Origin: Corallococcus terminator
Lineage (GTDB): Bacteria > Myxococcota > Myxococcia > Myxococcales > Myxococcaceae
DNA: 59,889 nt
Reading direction: 5' to 3'
NCBI RefSeq assembly: GCF_003611635.1
Contig: NZ_RAVZ01000010.1
Coordinates: 1-59,889, forward strand
Part shown: piece after piece, positions 44,429 to 52,325 of the stretch
How positions within the stretch are numbered: position 1 is the stretch's first letter
How the letters are laid out: each line of letters begins with the position of its first letter
Position numbers and translations under genes: made by a program
Notes under the pieces: model-generated
The model's input: only the letters and a program-made list of their open reading frames with translations
The model's database searches: none
What the model was told of the DNA's origin: nothing

Positions 44429-46297
44429 ATGATGAAGCTCCGCACCCTCCTGCTGTTGTTGCCCTGCCTGCTGTGGGGTCCGCTCGCGCTGGCCCAGGCG
44501 CCGAACGTCACGACCTATTACGAGCCCATGGAGGGTGGCGCGATCCGCTACCTCACCATGGCGTCTCCGACGTCGAGCGGTCCGGGTCCCAGCCATCAAC
44601 TGTCGCTCGCGCTGGCGTTGCGCAACAACCAGGCGACGTCCGTGACGTTGACCCAGGTGCTGATTGATTTCCCTGGCACGACGCTGCTGTCGGCCATGTC
44701 CACCAGCGTCGCCGTGCCGGCGAACGCGATCCGCAACTGGTCGTTCAGCACCGCCCAGAACATCATCCTGCCCAACCCGGCGCCGGCCACCATCCGCATC
44801 TGGCTCTACTTCACGGGCTACCCGAACCCGGTGATCGAGACGTTCTCTCTTGCCGCCTACCAGGCGCCCACTCCGACGGGCAGCAACCGCTTCTGGGGCC
44901 GGGTGGGCGACCTGCGCCCTCATGAATACTGGCAGGGCATGGGCGCGGTGCACGGCGCGAGCGTCCAGGGCTGCCAGCTCTTCGCCCATGACGTGGGCGT
45001 CTATGGTTGGACGGGCTCCGGCTGGTCCGACCTGCTTCCGGGCACCGACGGTTCGCAGAACGAGCACTACCGGCAGTGGGGCAAGCCCATCTACGCCGTC
45101 TCCGCGGGCACGGTGTCGGCCTTCGTCAACACCGACCCGACCAACTTCCCGGTGGGTTCGGTCAACCCGGCATCGCATGGCGGCGGCAACAGCCTCCTCG
45201 TCGACAACGGCACGTATGAAGTCGGGTATGCCCACATGCAGGCCGGCACGCTCAACCCCGCACTGCTGTCCATTGGCGCGCAGGTCAACGTGGGCGACTT
45301 CGTGGGCCTGCTGGGCAACTCGGGCAGCTCCTCGAAGCCGCACCTCCACATCGGAGCGATCGCCTCGGACGCGTCAGCGACGCTGTGGTCCCCCCAGTGC
45401 GGAGGCCCGCTGCGCCCGTTGCCGCTCGACGGTGCCTTCGCCATCGATTCGGCGGTGCTGACCTCCTGGTATGGGATCGAGCAGCTCGCGCCCTGGTCCC
45501 CGATGAACGGCGTGGGCATTCCCAGCGGAGCGGCCCCCAATCACATCAACTCGCTCCTCTGGCCCTCGGCGAGCGTGCCGGTGGTGCTGAGCCACACCGT
45601 GGCCAACGACTTCGCGCTGGGCACCAACGGCCAGCTTTGGGTCGTGGGCGACACGAACGCGGTCCGCACCACCCAGGACCGCTTGAGCGGCACGCTTCAC
45701 ACCGGCGTCTACCTGAATGTGAACCCGGGCGGCAGCGCGAAGGCCATCGCCGTCACCGCCACGGTTCCGTATGTGATTGGGATGAACGACTTCGTCTACC
45801 GGGGCACCAGCACCGGGTGGGTCCTGACGACGCAGACGGCCAAGCGCCTCACGGTGGATGAGTCCACCGGCAAGGCCTGGGTCATTGGCCTGGACGACAA
45901 GGTCTACTCCTTCAACCCCTCCACCCTCGTGTGGAGCGCCCACCTGCCGACCGCCTCGACGGGCAAGGACATCGCGGTCGCCCAGGGCATCCCCTACATC
46001 ATCGGCATGGATGACCGCGTCTGGAAGTTCAACGGCTCCTCCTTCGCGCAACTGCCCGCCACCACGACGCTCAAGCGGCTGGCGGTGGACGGCACCTCCG
46101 GCAAGCTGTGGGGCATCGGGGCCAATGACGGCGTCTGGTCCTCCACGGGCGGCAGCACCTGGGCCGAGCACCCCGGCGGCGCCCGCGCCTACGACATCAC
46201 CGTGTTCCAGGGGCTTCCGTACGTGCGCGGCCTGGATGGCGGCGTCTGGAAGATCGCGGGCTTCGGCTTCTCCCGCGTCAACGTCGTCCAGCCCTGA
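44429..46297 (+). CDS. Secreted M23-like metallopeptidase domain with C-terminal tectonin-like propeller
   Basis: The 622-residue protein has a signal peptide (LRTLLLLLPCLLWGPLALAQ). A beta region (30-150) precedes an M23/LytM-like core with FAHDVGVYG (H187, D188), YAHMQ (H269) and KPHLHIG (H305, H307). The HxH and the Asp are the zinc and catalytic positions expected for this fold, although the first motif is degenerate. From about residue 400 the sequence is a set of tectonin/tachylectin-like blades (GKAWVIGLDDKVYSF, GIPYIIGMDDRVWKFNGSSF). The architecture suggests a cell-wall or bacteriolytic hydrolase with a lectin-like targeting module (inference). Confidence 0.82.
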   Translation: MMKLRTLLLLLPCLLWGPLALAQAPNVTTYYEPMEGGAIRYLTMASPTSSGPGPSHQLSLALALRNNQATSVTLTQVLIDFPGTTLLSAMSTSVAVPANAIRNWSFSTAQNIILPNPAPATIRIWLYFTGYPNPVIETFSLAAYQAPTPTGSNRFWGRVGDLRPHEYWQGMGAVHGASVQGCQLFAHDVGVYGWTGSGWSDLLPGTDGSQNEHYRQWGKPIYAVSAGTVSAFVNTDPTNFPVGSVNPASHGGGNSLLVDNGTYEVGYAHMQAGTLNPALLSIGAQVNVGDFVGLLGNSGSSSKPHLHIGAIASDASATLWSPQCGGPLRPLPLDGAFAIDSAVLTSWYGIEQLAPWSPMNGVGIPSGAAPNHINSLLWPSASVPVVLSHTVANDFALGTNGQLWVVGDTNAVRTTQDRLSGTLHTGVYLNVNPGGSAKAIAVTATVPYVIGMNDFVYRGTSTGWVLTTQTAKRLTVDESTGKAWVIGLDDKVYSFNPSTLVWSAHLPTASTGKDIAVAQGIPYIIGMDDRVWKFNGSSFAQLPATTTLKRLAVDGTSGKLWGIGANDGVWSSTGGSTWAEHPGGARAYDITVFQGLPYVRGLDGGVWKIAGFGFSRVNVVQP

Positions 46298-46348
46298 GTG
46301 TCGCCGGGGCCGTGCCCCGGACACCCGTTGCACGGGGTGACAGACCCG

Positions 46349-46375
46349 GCACCGCCCTGAAGCCTGGGGCGGTGC
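46349..46375. terminator. Hairpin between convergent genes
   Basis: GCACCGCCC (46349-46357) and GGGCGGTGC (46367-46375) form a perfect nine-bp stem between the M23-like gene and the ArsR stop. A second stem-loop, CCGGGGC/GCCCCGG, sits near 46304. Neither has a T tract. Confidence 0.5.
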
Positions 46376-46380
46376 TGGTG

Positions 46381-46710
46381 TCAGTCGCCCCGCTTCTTCT
46401 TGCCCCGCGCGACCTCGGTGGCCAGGGCATCCAGCTTCGGCGTCCAGAACGCACGGAAGCGGTTCAGCCAGGCATCCACCTCCGCAAGGGGGGCGGCGTC
46501 CACGGCATAGAGGCGCCGGGCGCCATCCACCCGCACCGTCGCGAAGCCGTTGTCCCGCAGGACCTTCAGGTGCTGCGAGACGGCCGACTGGGTGATGCCG
46601 AACTCGCGCTGGACCACGGTCACGACTTCGCCCGAGGCGTGCTCGCCTTCCGCCAGCAGCTCCAGGATGCGGCGGCGGACCGGATCTCCGAGGACGTCGA
46701 AGGCGTGCAT
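46381..46710 (-). CDS. ArsR-type winged-helix regulator
   Basis: The 109-residue protein is a compact ArsR-family winged helix: FDVLGDPVRRRILELLAEG, then FGITQSAVSQHLKVLRDNGF and a wing RRLYAVDAAPLAEV. It carries none of the Cys metal-binding motifs of arsenic or cadmium sensors, so it belongs to the metal-independent branch that pairs with SRPBCC proteins. Its ATG shares one base with the TGA of the upstream SRPBCC gene (TGATG). It probably represses that two-gene operon through the AT-rich dyad near 47381. Confidence 0.92.
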   Translation of the reverse strand: MHAFDVLGDPVRRRILELLAEGEHASGEVVTVVQREFGITQSAVSQHLKVLRDNGFATVRVDGARRLYAVDAAPLAEVDAWLNRFRAFWTPKLDALATEVARGKKKRGD

Positions 46711-47336
46711 CAGCCTCCTGTATAGAACGCGGCCGTGCGGTCGGCCATCCCTCGGGCCACTTCCGGCGCCTCTCCGGCCGCCACGTGGGCGTCGGCCCAG
46801 GCCTGGGCGCTCGCACGCATGAAGGTCTTCGCCTCGTCGGAGGCAGCCCAGGCGGCGTTGGCTTCCGGAGCCAGGGTCTGGCCATTCTCGACGTGGAGGC
46901 CCAGCCCGTAGAAGCCCAGATCCCAGCCCACGCCCGTGGCGCCGGGACCGAACTGGCTCCAGAACTGTTCGACGTCGGCGGCGTGCACGATGTGTTCGAG
47001 CGTCAGCCGCGTGCCCTTGCCCTCCGGCGCCAGGCGCACGGTCACCCAGCTCATGCCGCCGTTGAACTCCCAGGTGACATCAAACGCCGTGGGCTTGTCA
47101 CAGCGCTTGATGGTGCCCCCCGCGTTGCCCTTGAGCTGATAGCGGCCGCCCAACTGCAACTGCCCCTCGATGGGCAGGAACCAGCGCGGGATGCGCTCGG
47201 CGTTGGTGACCGCGTCCCACAGGTCCTCGATGTCGGTGGTGTAGACGCGGTGGGCGATGACCACGTGGGCCGGCTTGCCCTCGTACTCGCGCTCGACGCA
47301 GGCACGGAACTCGGCGCCAATGACTTCGTGAAGCAT
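46710..47336 (-). CDS. SRPBCC (AHSA1/START-like) domain protein
   Basis: The 208-residue protein has the AHSA1-like fold: HRVYTTDIEDLWDAVTNAER, IPRWFLPIEGQLQLGGRYQL, then ATGVGWDLGFYGLGLHV. Such proteins have a hydrophobic pocket for a ligand or a co-chaperone surface. The pairing with a divergently or directly coupled ArsR regulator is common. Here the SRPBCC gene comes first and the regulator second, the reverse of the usual order. GGGAGG lies seven bases before the ATG at 47336. Confidence 0.9.
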   Translation of the reverse strand: MLHEVIGAEFRACVEREYEGKPAHVVIAHRVYTTDIEDLWDAVTNAERIPRWFLPIEGQLQLGGRYQLKGNAGGTIKRCDKPTAFDVTWEFNGGMSWVTVRLAPEGKGTRLTLEHIVHAADVEQFWSQFGPGATGVGWDLGFYGLGLHVENGQTLAPEANAAWAASDEAKTFMRASAQAWADAHVAAGEAPEVARGMADRTAAFYTGG

Positions 47337-47363
47337 GTGTGAACCTCCCGCTTTCACGGAGTC

Positions 47364-47398
47364 ATTACAGTTCGTGCTCATATTAGTCAATTCTTATA
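47364..47398 (-). promoter_or_regulatory. Promoter and possible ArsR dyad before the SRPBCC-arsR operon
   Basis: On the minus strand TTGACT (47390-47385) and TGTAAT (47369-47364) resemble a -35/-10 pair with a short 15-base spacer. TATTAG (47381-47386) and CTTATA (47393-47398) make an imperfect inverted repeat that covers the -35 element, as expected of an ArsR operator. Confidence 0.5.
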
Positions 47399-47424
47399 TT
47401 CGCTCCTACCTGGGGTGACTGGAC

Positions 47425-47547
47425 TCAGCGCGAGTCCACGCCCCACAGCCCGACGGTGCCGTTCCCCTGTCCCCAGGCCAGGAGGCGCCCATCGGGTGAG
47501 AAGAGGACGTCGCTCGTCTGGATGTTGTTTGGGTGGGCACGCGACAT
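47425..47547 (-). pseudogene. WD40-repeat gene remnant
   Basis: Read on the minus strand from ATG 47547, the 40 codons give HPNNIQTSDVLFSPDGRLLA followed by WGQGNGTVGLWGVDSR and a TGA stop. VxFSPDGRLLA and VxLWxV are the core of a WD40 blade. The frame upstream is open but carries no further blade, so only the last repeat of a much longer propeller or kinase-propeller gene survives. Confidence 0.6.
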
Positions 47548-47674
47548 CGCCGTGCCGCCAGTGGCGGCAGGCGTGGGACGAAGCGGCCCATGGCGTCCGT
47601 GAGCTGGCCAGCGCGACCGCTGGCTCCCTTGCGTGCTCTCGCGACGGTCTCTGGGCCAGCAGGCGTCTGGGGGG

Positions 47675-47703
47675 TGTATCAGACCCCGTTTACAATTGTA
47701 TCA
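47675..47703. promoter_or_regulatory. Palindrome and direct repeats before the chemoreceptor gene
   Basis: TGTATCA occurs at 47675-47681 and 47697-47703, 22 bases apart (two helical turns). The perfect palindrome TACAATTGTA lies at 47691-47700. This AT-rich patch is the best candidate for the chemoreceptor promoter. Confidence 0.4.
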
Positions 47704-47781
47704 CGGGCGCCGGAGCATCCCTTCCACATGGGTCTCTCCCGCGTCTGCTTCTTCGTGCCCAAGGTGCTCGTTGTTCCCTTC

Positions 47782-49905
47782 ATGTCCGCCGCGAGTCCGC
47801 GTCCGGGCAGCAGCTCACTCCTCGCGGTACTGGGCGCGGCGCTGCTCCTCGTCTTGATGTCGGCTCCGCTGGCGCATGCGGCGCCGGTGCAGGCCAGCGT
47901 GCCCGCGGTGGAAGGATGGCGCTTCCGCTGGGGTGACTCGCCGATGGGGCCCGAGGGCATCCCCACCTGGGCGCATGCGACGGGCACGGAGGAGGGCTGG
48001 CAGCCGGTGGCAGCGCTGAAGGTGCCTCCGGGCCGTGGCTCGAACACGCTGCTCTGGCTAAGCATCCCCGTCCCCGAGGGGAAGTGGCTGGAGCCGGCGC
48101 TCTACCTCGGAAACGTCGCCAATGCCTTCGAGGCGTACTCCGGAGGCCAGCGCATCTACGCGAGCGGGAAGGTGAACCCCTCCGGCCGGGAGAGCCTGGA
48201 CAGCATGGGCTGGCACCTGGTGCCGCTGCCGCCCGAGCTGAAGGACCCGCGCATCCTGCTGCGCATCCAGGGGACCGGGTTCGCCATCGGCGTGACGGTC
48301 GACGCGCGGGTGGGCTCGCACCGCGAGCTGCTCGCCGCGGCGACGCGCACGGGGCTGGCGCCGTTCGTCATCGGAATGATGCTGCTCGCCATCGCCGGGG
48401 TGACCGCGGGCGCCGCCGTGCTGCGACGCCAGCGGCGCATGCTGGTGGCACTGACCGTCTTCTCCGGGGGCTCAGGCGTGCTGCTGCTTGGCTTGAGCAG
48501 CCTGTTCGCCGCGCTCTGGGACAGGAGTGTCGCCAGCAGCCAGCTCACGCTGCTGGGCGCGTACTGCATCCTCCCGGGCCTCGCGTGGTTCATCTCGGAC
48601 ACGATTGGCGAGGGGCGGATGCGCTGGTTCCGCGTGGGCGCGGCGGTGGTCTCCGTTCCGGCCGCGATCCAGGGCGTCCTCGTCCTCGTGGACCTGAGCC
48701 TGGCCCAGGGGCTCCTGCCGCTCATGATCCTCTATTCGCTTCCCGGCATCATGGTCTGCGTCGGCGTCGTGTCCGTGGAGTCCTGGCGCGGCAACTCCGA
48801 CGCCCGCATCTTCGTCGTCGGCCTGGGCATCCTCTTCTTCTTCTGCGTCCTCAGCACGCTGCCCATGCTCGGCCTGGCGGATGCGGCGGACCTCCAACTG
48901 CACTGGGGTTTCTTCTCGCTCACGCTGTCGCTCGTGGGCATCGTGGGAAGCCGCTCGTCGCGGGTGATGCACTCCCTGGCGCAGCACACGCGCAGGCTGG
49001 AGGAGCGGCGCAAGGAGGTGCGCCAGCTCGCCGACAGCATGGGCAGCGGCGCCGGCGAGCTGGCCGCGGTGGTGCAACAGTTGCGCGCCACGAGCGAGGA
49101 GCAGACCCACGGCATCAGCCGTCAGGCGACGGCGCTCCACCAACTGGAGCAGACGGTGGAGGAGATCCGCCAGAGCTCGCACGTGACGGCCGACAAGGCC
49201 CGCATGATGGCCGCCTCCGCCGAGACGGCCGAGCAGGTGGGGCGGGACGGCGGCGTGGCCCTGGAGCGCACGCTGACGGACCTCTCCGCCATCCGCGCCG
49301 AGGTGTCGGAGATGGCCAGCCACATCCTCGCGCTCGATGCGCGCACGCGTGAGATTTCCGGCATCGTGGACGTGGTGAAGGCGCTGGCGGACCAATCCAA
49401 CATGCTGGCCCTCAACGCGGCCATCGAGGCGGTGCGCAGCGGCAACACCGGCAAGGGCTTCGGTGTGGTGGCACGGGAGATGCGCAGCCTCGCGGACCAG
49501 TCCATCCACGCCACCCAGCGCATCCGCGAGGTGCTCGAAGGGGTGGGCGCGAGCATGCGCGAGGCCGCGAAGGCGAGCGAGCAGGGCGAGCAGCGGGTGC
49601 TCGGCAGCCTCGAAGCGGTGCGCACCTCGGGCATGCAGCTCCAGAAGCTGGCCTCCATCATCAGCGACACCAGCTCCAGCGTGCGCCAGATCACCGCCGC
49701 CGTGGCCCAGCAGGACACGGGCACGCACCAGATTGCCCAGGCCATCCAGGAGCTGTCCGCCCAGATGCAGCGCACGCTGAGGGTGGTGGACGAGACGCAG
49801 AACGTCACCCACTCCGTGCAGTCGCTGGCCCAGCGCCTGTCGGGCGTCGCCGACCACGCGCTCCGTTCCGGCACGTTGGACGCCCAGGAGACGCCGGCCC
49901 GGTAG
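47782..49905 (+). CDS. Chemoreceptor with 7TMR-DISM-like sensor and MCP signalling domain
   Basis: The 707-residue protein has a signal peptide (about residues 10-35, cut near AHAA) and a periplasmic beta domain of about 140 residues (TLLWLSIPVPEGKWLEPALY) like the DISMED2 module. Seven or so membrane helices (about 190-395) follow, then a coiled-coil methyl-accepting domain. The MCP hairpin tip begins at residue 534 (ALADQSNMLALNAAIEAVRSG), followed by GFGVVAREMRSLADQS. No HAMP domain separates helices and coil. It should couple a periplasmic ligand to a CheA/CheW array. No che genes are adjacent. The ATG at 47728 is an alternative start that would place 18 residues before the signal peptide. 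Confidence 0.9.
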   Translation: MSAASPRPGSSSLLAVLGAALLLVLMSAPLAHAAPVQASVPAVEGWRFRWGDSPMGPEGIPTWAHATGTEEGWQPVAALKVPPGRGSNTLLWLSIPVPEGKWLEPALYLGNVANAFEAYSGGQRIYASGKVNPSGRESLDSMGWHLVPLPPELKDPRILLRIQGTGFAIGVTVDARVGSHRELLAAATRTGLAPFVIGMMLLAIAGVTAGAAVLRRQRRMLVALTVFSGGSGVLLLGLSSLFAALWDRSVASSQLTLLGAYCILPGLAWFISDTIGEGRMRWFRVGAAVVSVPAAIQGVLVLVDLSLAQGLLPLMILYSLPGIMVCVGVVSVESWRGNSDARIFVVGLGILFFFCVLSTLPMLGLADAADLQLHWGFFSLTLSLVGIVGSRSSRVMHSLAQHTRRLEERRKEVRQLADSMGSGAGELAAVVQQLRATSEEQTHGISRQATALHQLEQTVEEIRQSSHVTADKARMMAASAETAEQVGRDGGVALERTLTDLSAIRAEVSEMASHILALDARTREISGIVDVVKALADQSNMLALNAAIEAVRSGNTGKGFGVVAREMRSLADQSIHATQRIREVLEGVGASMREAAKASEQGEQRVLGSLEAVRTSGMQLQKLASIISDTSSSVRQITAAVAQQDTGTHQIAQAIQELSAQMQRTLRVVDETQNVTHSVQSLAQRLSGVADHALRSGTLDAQETPAR

Positions 49906-50015
49906 TCTTCCCGCGCGCTGCTTCGCTTTTCCTCTCCGCCACGGCAGGAGCGGAGTGGTTTGGCGCGGCTGTCCGCTCTTTTCGCCGCCGGCCCCAGGGC
50001 TTTAACCTGCGAAGG

Positions 50016-51134
50016 ATGCGCTGTGGCCCCCACCGCTGGTTCATCTCCGGATCGTTCCTGACGCTCCAGCACGAAGTGCGTCCCCTCGACCGGTGGCTGT
50101 CGTGGGGCGCGCTCGTGGCCGCCCTGGGCTTCCCGGTGTTTTCCCTGTCGACGGGCATCCTCTCCAACGACGGGCGCATCTGGCTCTTGATGGTGGGGCT
50201 GGGCGTCCTGGCGGCCCATCACCTGGCCTCCCGCTGGAAGGTGCTCCTGAACCTGGACAACCGCACCCTGTGGCGCCGGACCGGCTACCGGGAGTCCTTC
50301 ACCGGGCAGGCACAGCCCCTGGAGCCATTCACGTCCGTGGCCCTCCGGATGCGCGGGCAGGGAACGAGCGATGGCCCCTTCTTCCCGAAGGCCTATTCCG
50401 TGGTGCTGGTGTCACCGGCGCGAGCGTTGACGCTGTCCCACAGCGATGACCGGGAGGAGGCCCTGGAACTGGCGCAGGCCGTGTCCCGGTTCCTGGGGGT
50501 CGGGCTGAGCGTGGAAGGGGGGCAGAGCCGCCCCGTGACCGCGAGGCTGGAAGAGGCGCCTCTTTCAGAAGGAGGCATCCCGGCGCTTCCCTCCGGCAGC
50601 GCCATCCGGTTCACCCAGGGGGAACGGGGACTGACGCTGGAGCTGCCTCCGTGTGGGTGGAGCTTCGTCTACGCGGCGCAGGCTGTCCTTGCCTTGCTCA
50701 TCGGCGTGGGCGGACCTGTCTTCTTCCTGGTGCAATGGAGCCGGATGTTCGGCCTGCGGTCGGCCGCGTCGACGGTGCCTGTCATCACGTGCGCCATCCT
50801 CCTCGCCTGTGGCGCCTTCCTGTTCTGGCGGGTCGCCCGGGAGTCCACCACGGGCTGGACCGTGACCGCGTCCTCCCGGGGCCTCCAACTCACGCGCCAC
50901 GGCCCCTGGCGGCCTCGGCAGCTCACGAGGCTCCCGGCCTTGCGCATCCAGGACATCGACCTGCGGGACACGCGGACCGAGACCTCCCGGGGCAGGAGTG
51001 TCGTCATCGAGTACGACGCGGGCCTGGTGCAACTGGGAATGGACCTGTCCCAGGCGGAACTCGAATGGACGGAGACGGTGCTGCGCCGGGCCCTGGCGAC
51101 TCCCTCCAAGGTGGCTCGCCGGGAAGCCGTCTGA
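50016..51134 (+). CDS. Unknown membrane protein, four predicted helices
   Basis: The 372-residue product shows paired helices near residues 28-70 and again near 222-272. Each pair is followed by a soluble segment of roughly 100 residues (LLNLDNRTLWRRTGYRESFT; GLQLTRHGPWRPRQLTRLPA), so the protein looks like two copies of a helix-helix-beta unit, possibly PH-like. I recognise no family and no catalytic motif. The ATG at 50016 lies 110 bases after the chemoreceptor stop on the same strand, so cotranscription is possible but unproven. Confidence 0.7.
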   Translation: MRCGPHRWFISGSFLTLQHEVRPLDRWLSWGALVAALGFPVFSLSTGILSNDGRIWLLMVGLGVLAAHHLASRWKVLLNLDNRTLWRRTGYRESFTGQAQPLEPFTSVALRMRGQGTSDGPFFPKAYSVVLVSPARALTLSHSDDREEALELAQAVSRFLGVGLSVEGGQSRPVTARLEEAPLSEGGIPALPSGSAIRFTQGERGLTLELPPCGWSFVYAAQAVLALLIGVGGPVFFLVQWSRMFGLRSAASTVPVITCAILLACGAFLFWRVARESTTGWTVTASSRGLQLTRHGPWRPRQLTRLPALRIQDIDLRDTRTETSRGRSVVIEYDAGLVQLGMDLSQAELEWTETVLRRALATPSKVARREAV

Positions 51135-51218
51135 GTTCCCTGGCGACCCAATCGATTTCCCCGCAACTTCCGAACGCCTCCCGGGTTCACAGGGCCAATT
51201 CCCCGGAGGAATCACCGC

Positions 51219-52256
51219 ATGAAGCAACACGGAAGAACGACGTTCAGCCCGATGTGCGGGCTGCTGGCCCTGGGCCTCATTGGCTGTGGATCCGCCGAGG
51301 ACGCCTTCGAACCCACCGAGGACGCGCCCCCAGGCACGTCCCGTGCGGCCCTCACCGCGTATGAACAAGCCGCGCTGGACACGGCCAACAACGCGGCGAG
51401 CTGCACGCCGCTCGGGAACTTCTACTGGGAGATTGGCAATGCCGCGGGGACGCTCTACGGAATCCCGCGCGGCAGCGGCGTGTCCGCCACGACGGTGATG
51501 CCCATCGCGTCCGCGAGCAAGTGGCTGTACGCGGGGGCCTACGTGCAGTCGAAGGGGTATGCGAACCTCACCGCAGACGAGAAGAAGCGGCTCAACTTCA
51601 CCAGCGGCTACATCGACGAGAGCACCACCTTGTGTGGCGTCGCCGGGACGACGGTCTCGGATTGCTACGGACCTGGTTACAAGGACGTCTCCTACCGCTC
51701 GCTCCAGAACGGCCGGTTCTTCTACAACGGCGGCCACATGCAGAAGCTGGCCCTGGACGATATCGGCGCGAGGAAGGGCACGGGCGTGGCCAGCGTCATG
51801 GATTGGATCAACGCCCGGCTGGGCACCACGCTGCCGGAGTCCGACAGCGACGTCGCTCCGGCCGGGGGCTTCTCCGGCAGCGCGGCGCACTACCGCGTCT
51901 TCCTGATGAAGCTGCTCAGCAACCAGTACGAGCTGTCCTCCAAGCTGACCGTGGACTCCGTTCCGGCCTGGGAGGGGGGCACCAACGTCTCCTACACGCC
52001 GTGGACGGCGGCAGGGCAGGCGTATTACGGGCTCGGGCACTGGATCGAGGGCGAGACCGTGAGCGGCGTGTGGACCGTGACGGGCCACTCCTCGGCGGGA
52101 GCGTTTGGCTTCTATCCCTGGGTGAACGCCGCGAGGAACCGGTACATGCTCCTGGCCCGCAGTCGCCAACTCGGTGGGGATGCGGAGGGCGAGAAGTCCC
52201 GCGTCTGTGCCCAGGCCATCCGCAAGGCCTACGAGCTGGGCGTGGCGCAGCCGTAG
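51219..52256 (+). CDS. Lipoprotein of the penicillin-binding/beta-lactamase fold, third in the window
   Basis: The 345-residue protein has a lipobox (LLALGLIGCGSAED) and, at residues 98-101, SASK within VMPIASASKWLYAG, the SxxK of the serine beta-lactamase superfamily. The second and third motifs are less standard: GGFSGSAAHY may supply the SxN/YxN position and GHSSAG the KTG/HxG position. It may be a peptidase or esterase, or have lost activity. The sequence is far from the two hydrolases at 12255 and 13476. The start lies after GGAGGAATC. It is convergent with the glycosidase-like gene. Confidence 0.75.
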   Translation: MKQHGRTTFSPMCGLLALGLIGCGSAEDAFEPTEDAPPGTSRAALTAYEQAALDTANNAASCTPLGNFYWEIGNAAGTLYGIPRGSGVSATTVMPIASASKWLYAGAYVQSKGYANLTADEKKRLNFTSGYIDESTTLCGVAGTTVSDCYGPGYKDVSYRSLQNGRFFYNGGHMQKLALDDIGARKGTGVASVMDWINARLGTTLPESDSDVAPAGGFSGSAAHYRVFLMKLLSNQYELSSKLTVDSVPAWEGGTNVSYTPWTAAGQAYYGLGHWIEGETVSGVWTVTGHSSAGAFGFYPWVNAARNRYMLLARSRQLGGDAEGEKSRVCAQAIRKAYELGVAQP

Positions 52257-52272
52257 TAGCCGCCGTGCGGCG

Positions 52273-52299
52273 TCGCGCGTCCGTGTCTGCGACGCGCGA
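52273..52299. terminator. Hairpin between convergent genes
   Basis: TCGCGCGTC (52273-52281) and GACGCGCGA (52291-52299) form a perfect nine-bp stem in the 69-base gap between the lipoprotein and glycosidase-like stops. No T tract. Confidence 0.5.
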
Positions 52300-52325
52300 G
52301 CCGCTCCCTGACGGAGAGGGACGGG

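Noticed and set aside
46381-46710. Treating the ArsR gene as an arsenic or metal sensor
   Set aside because: No ELCVC-type or other Cys metal site is present, and the neighbour is an SRPBCC protein rather than an arsenic or metal exporter.
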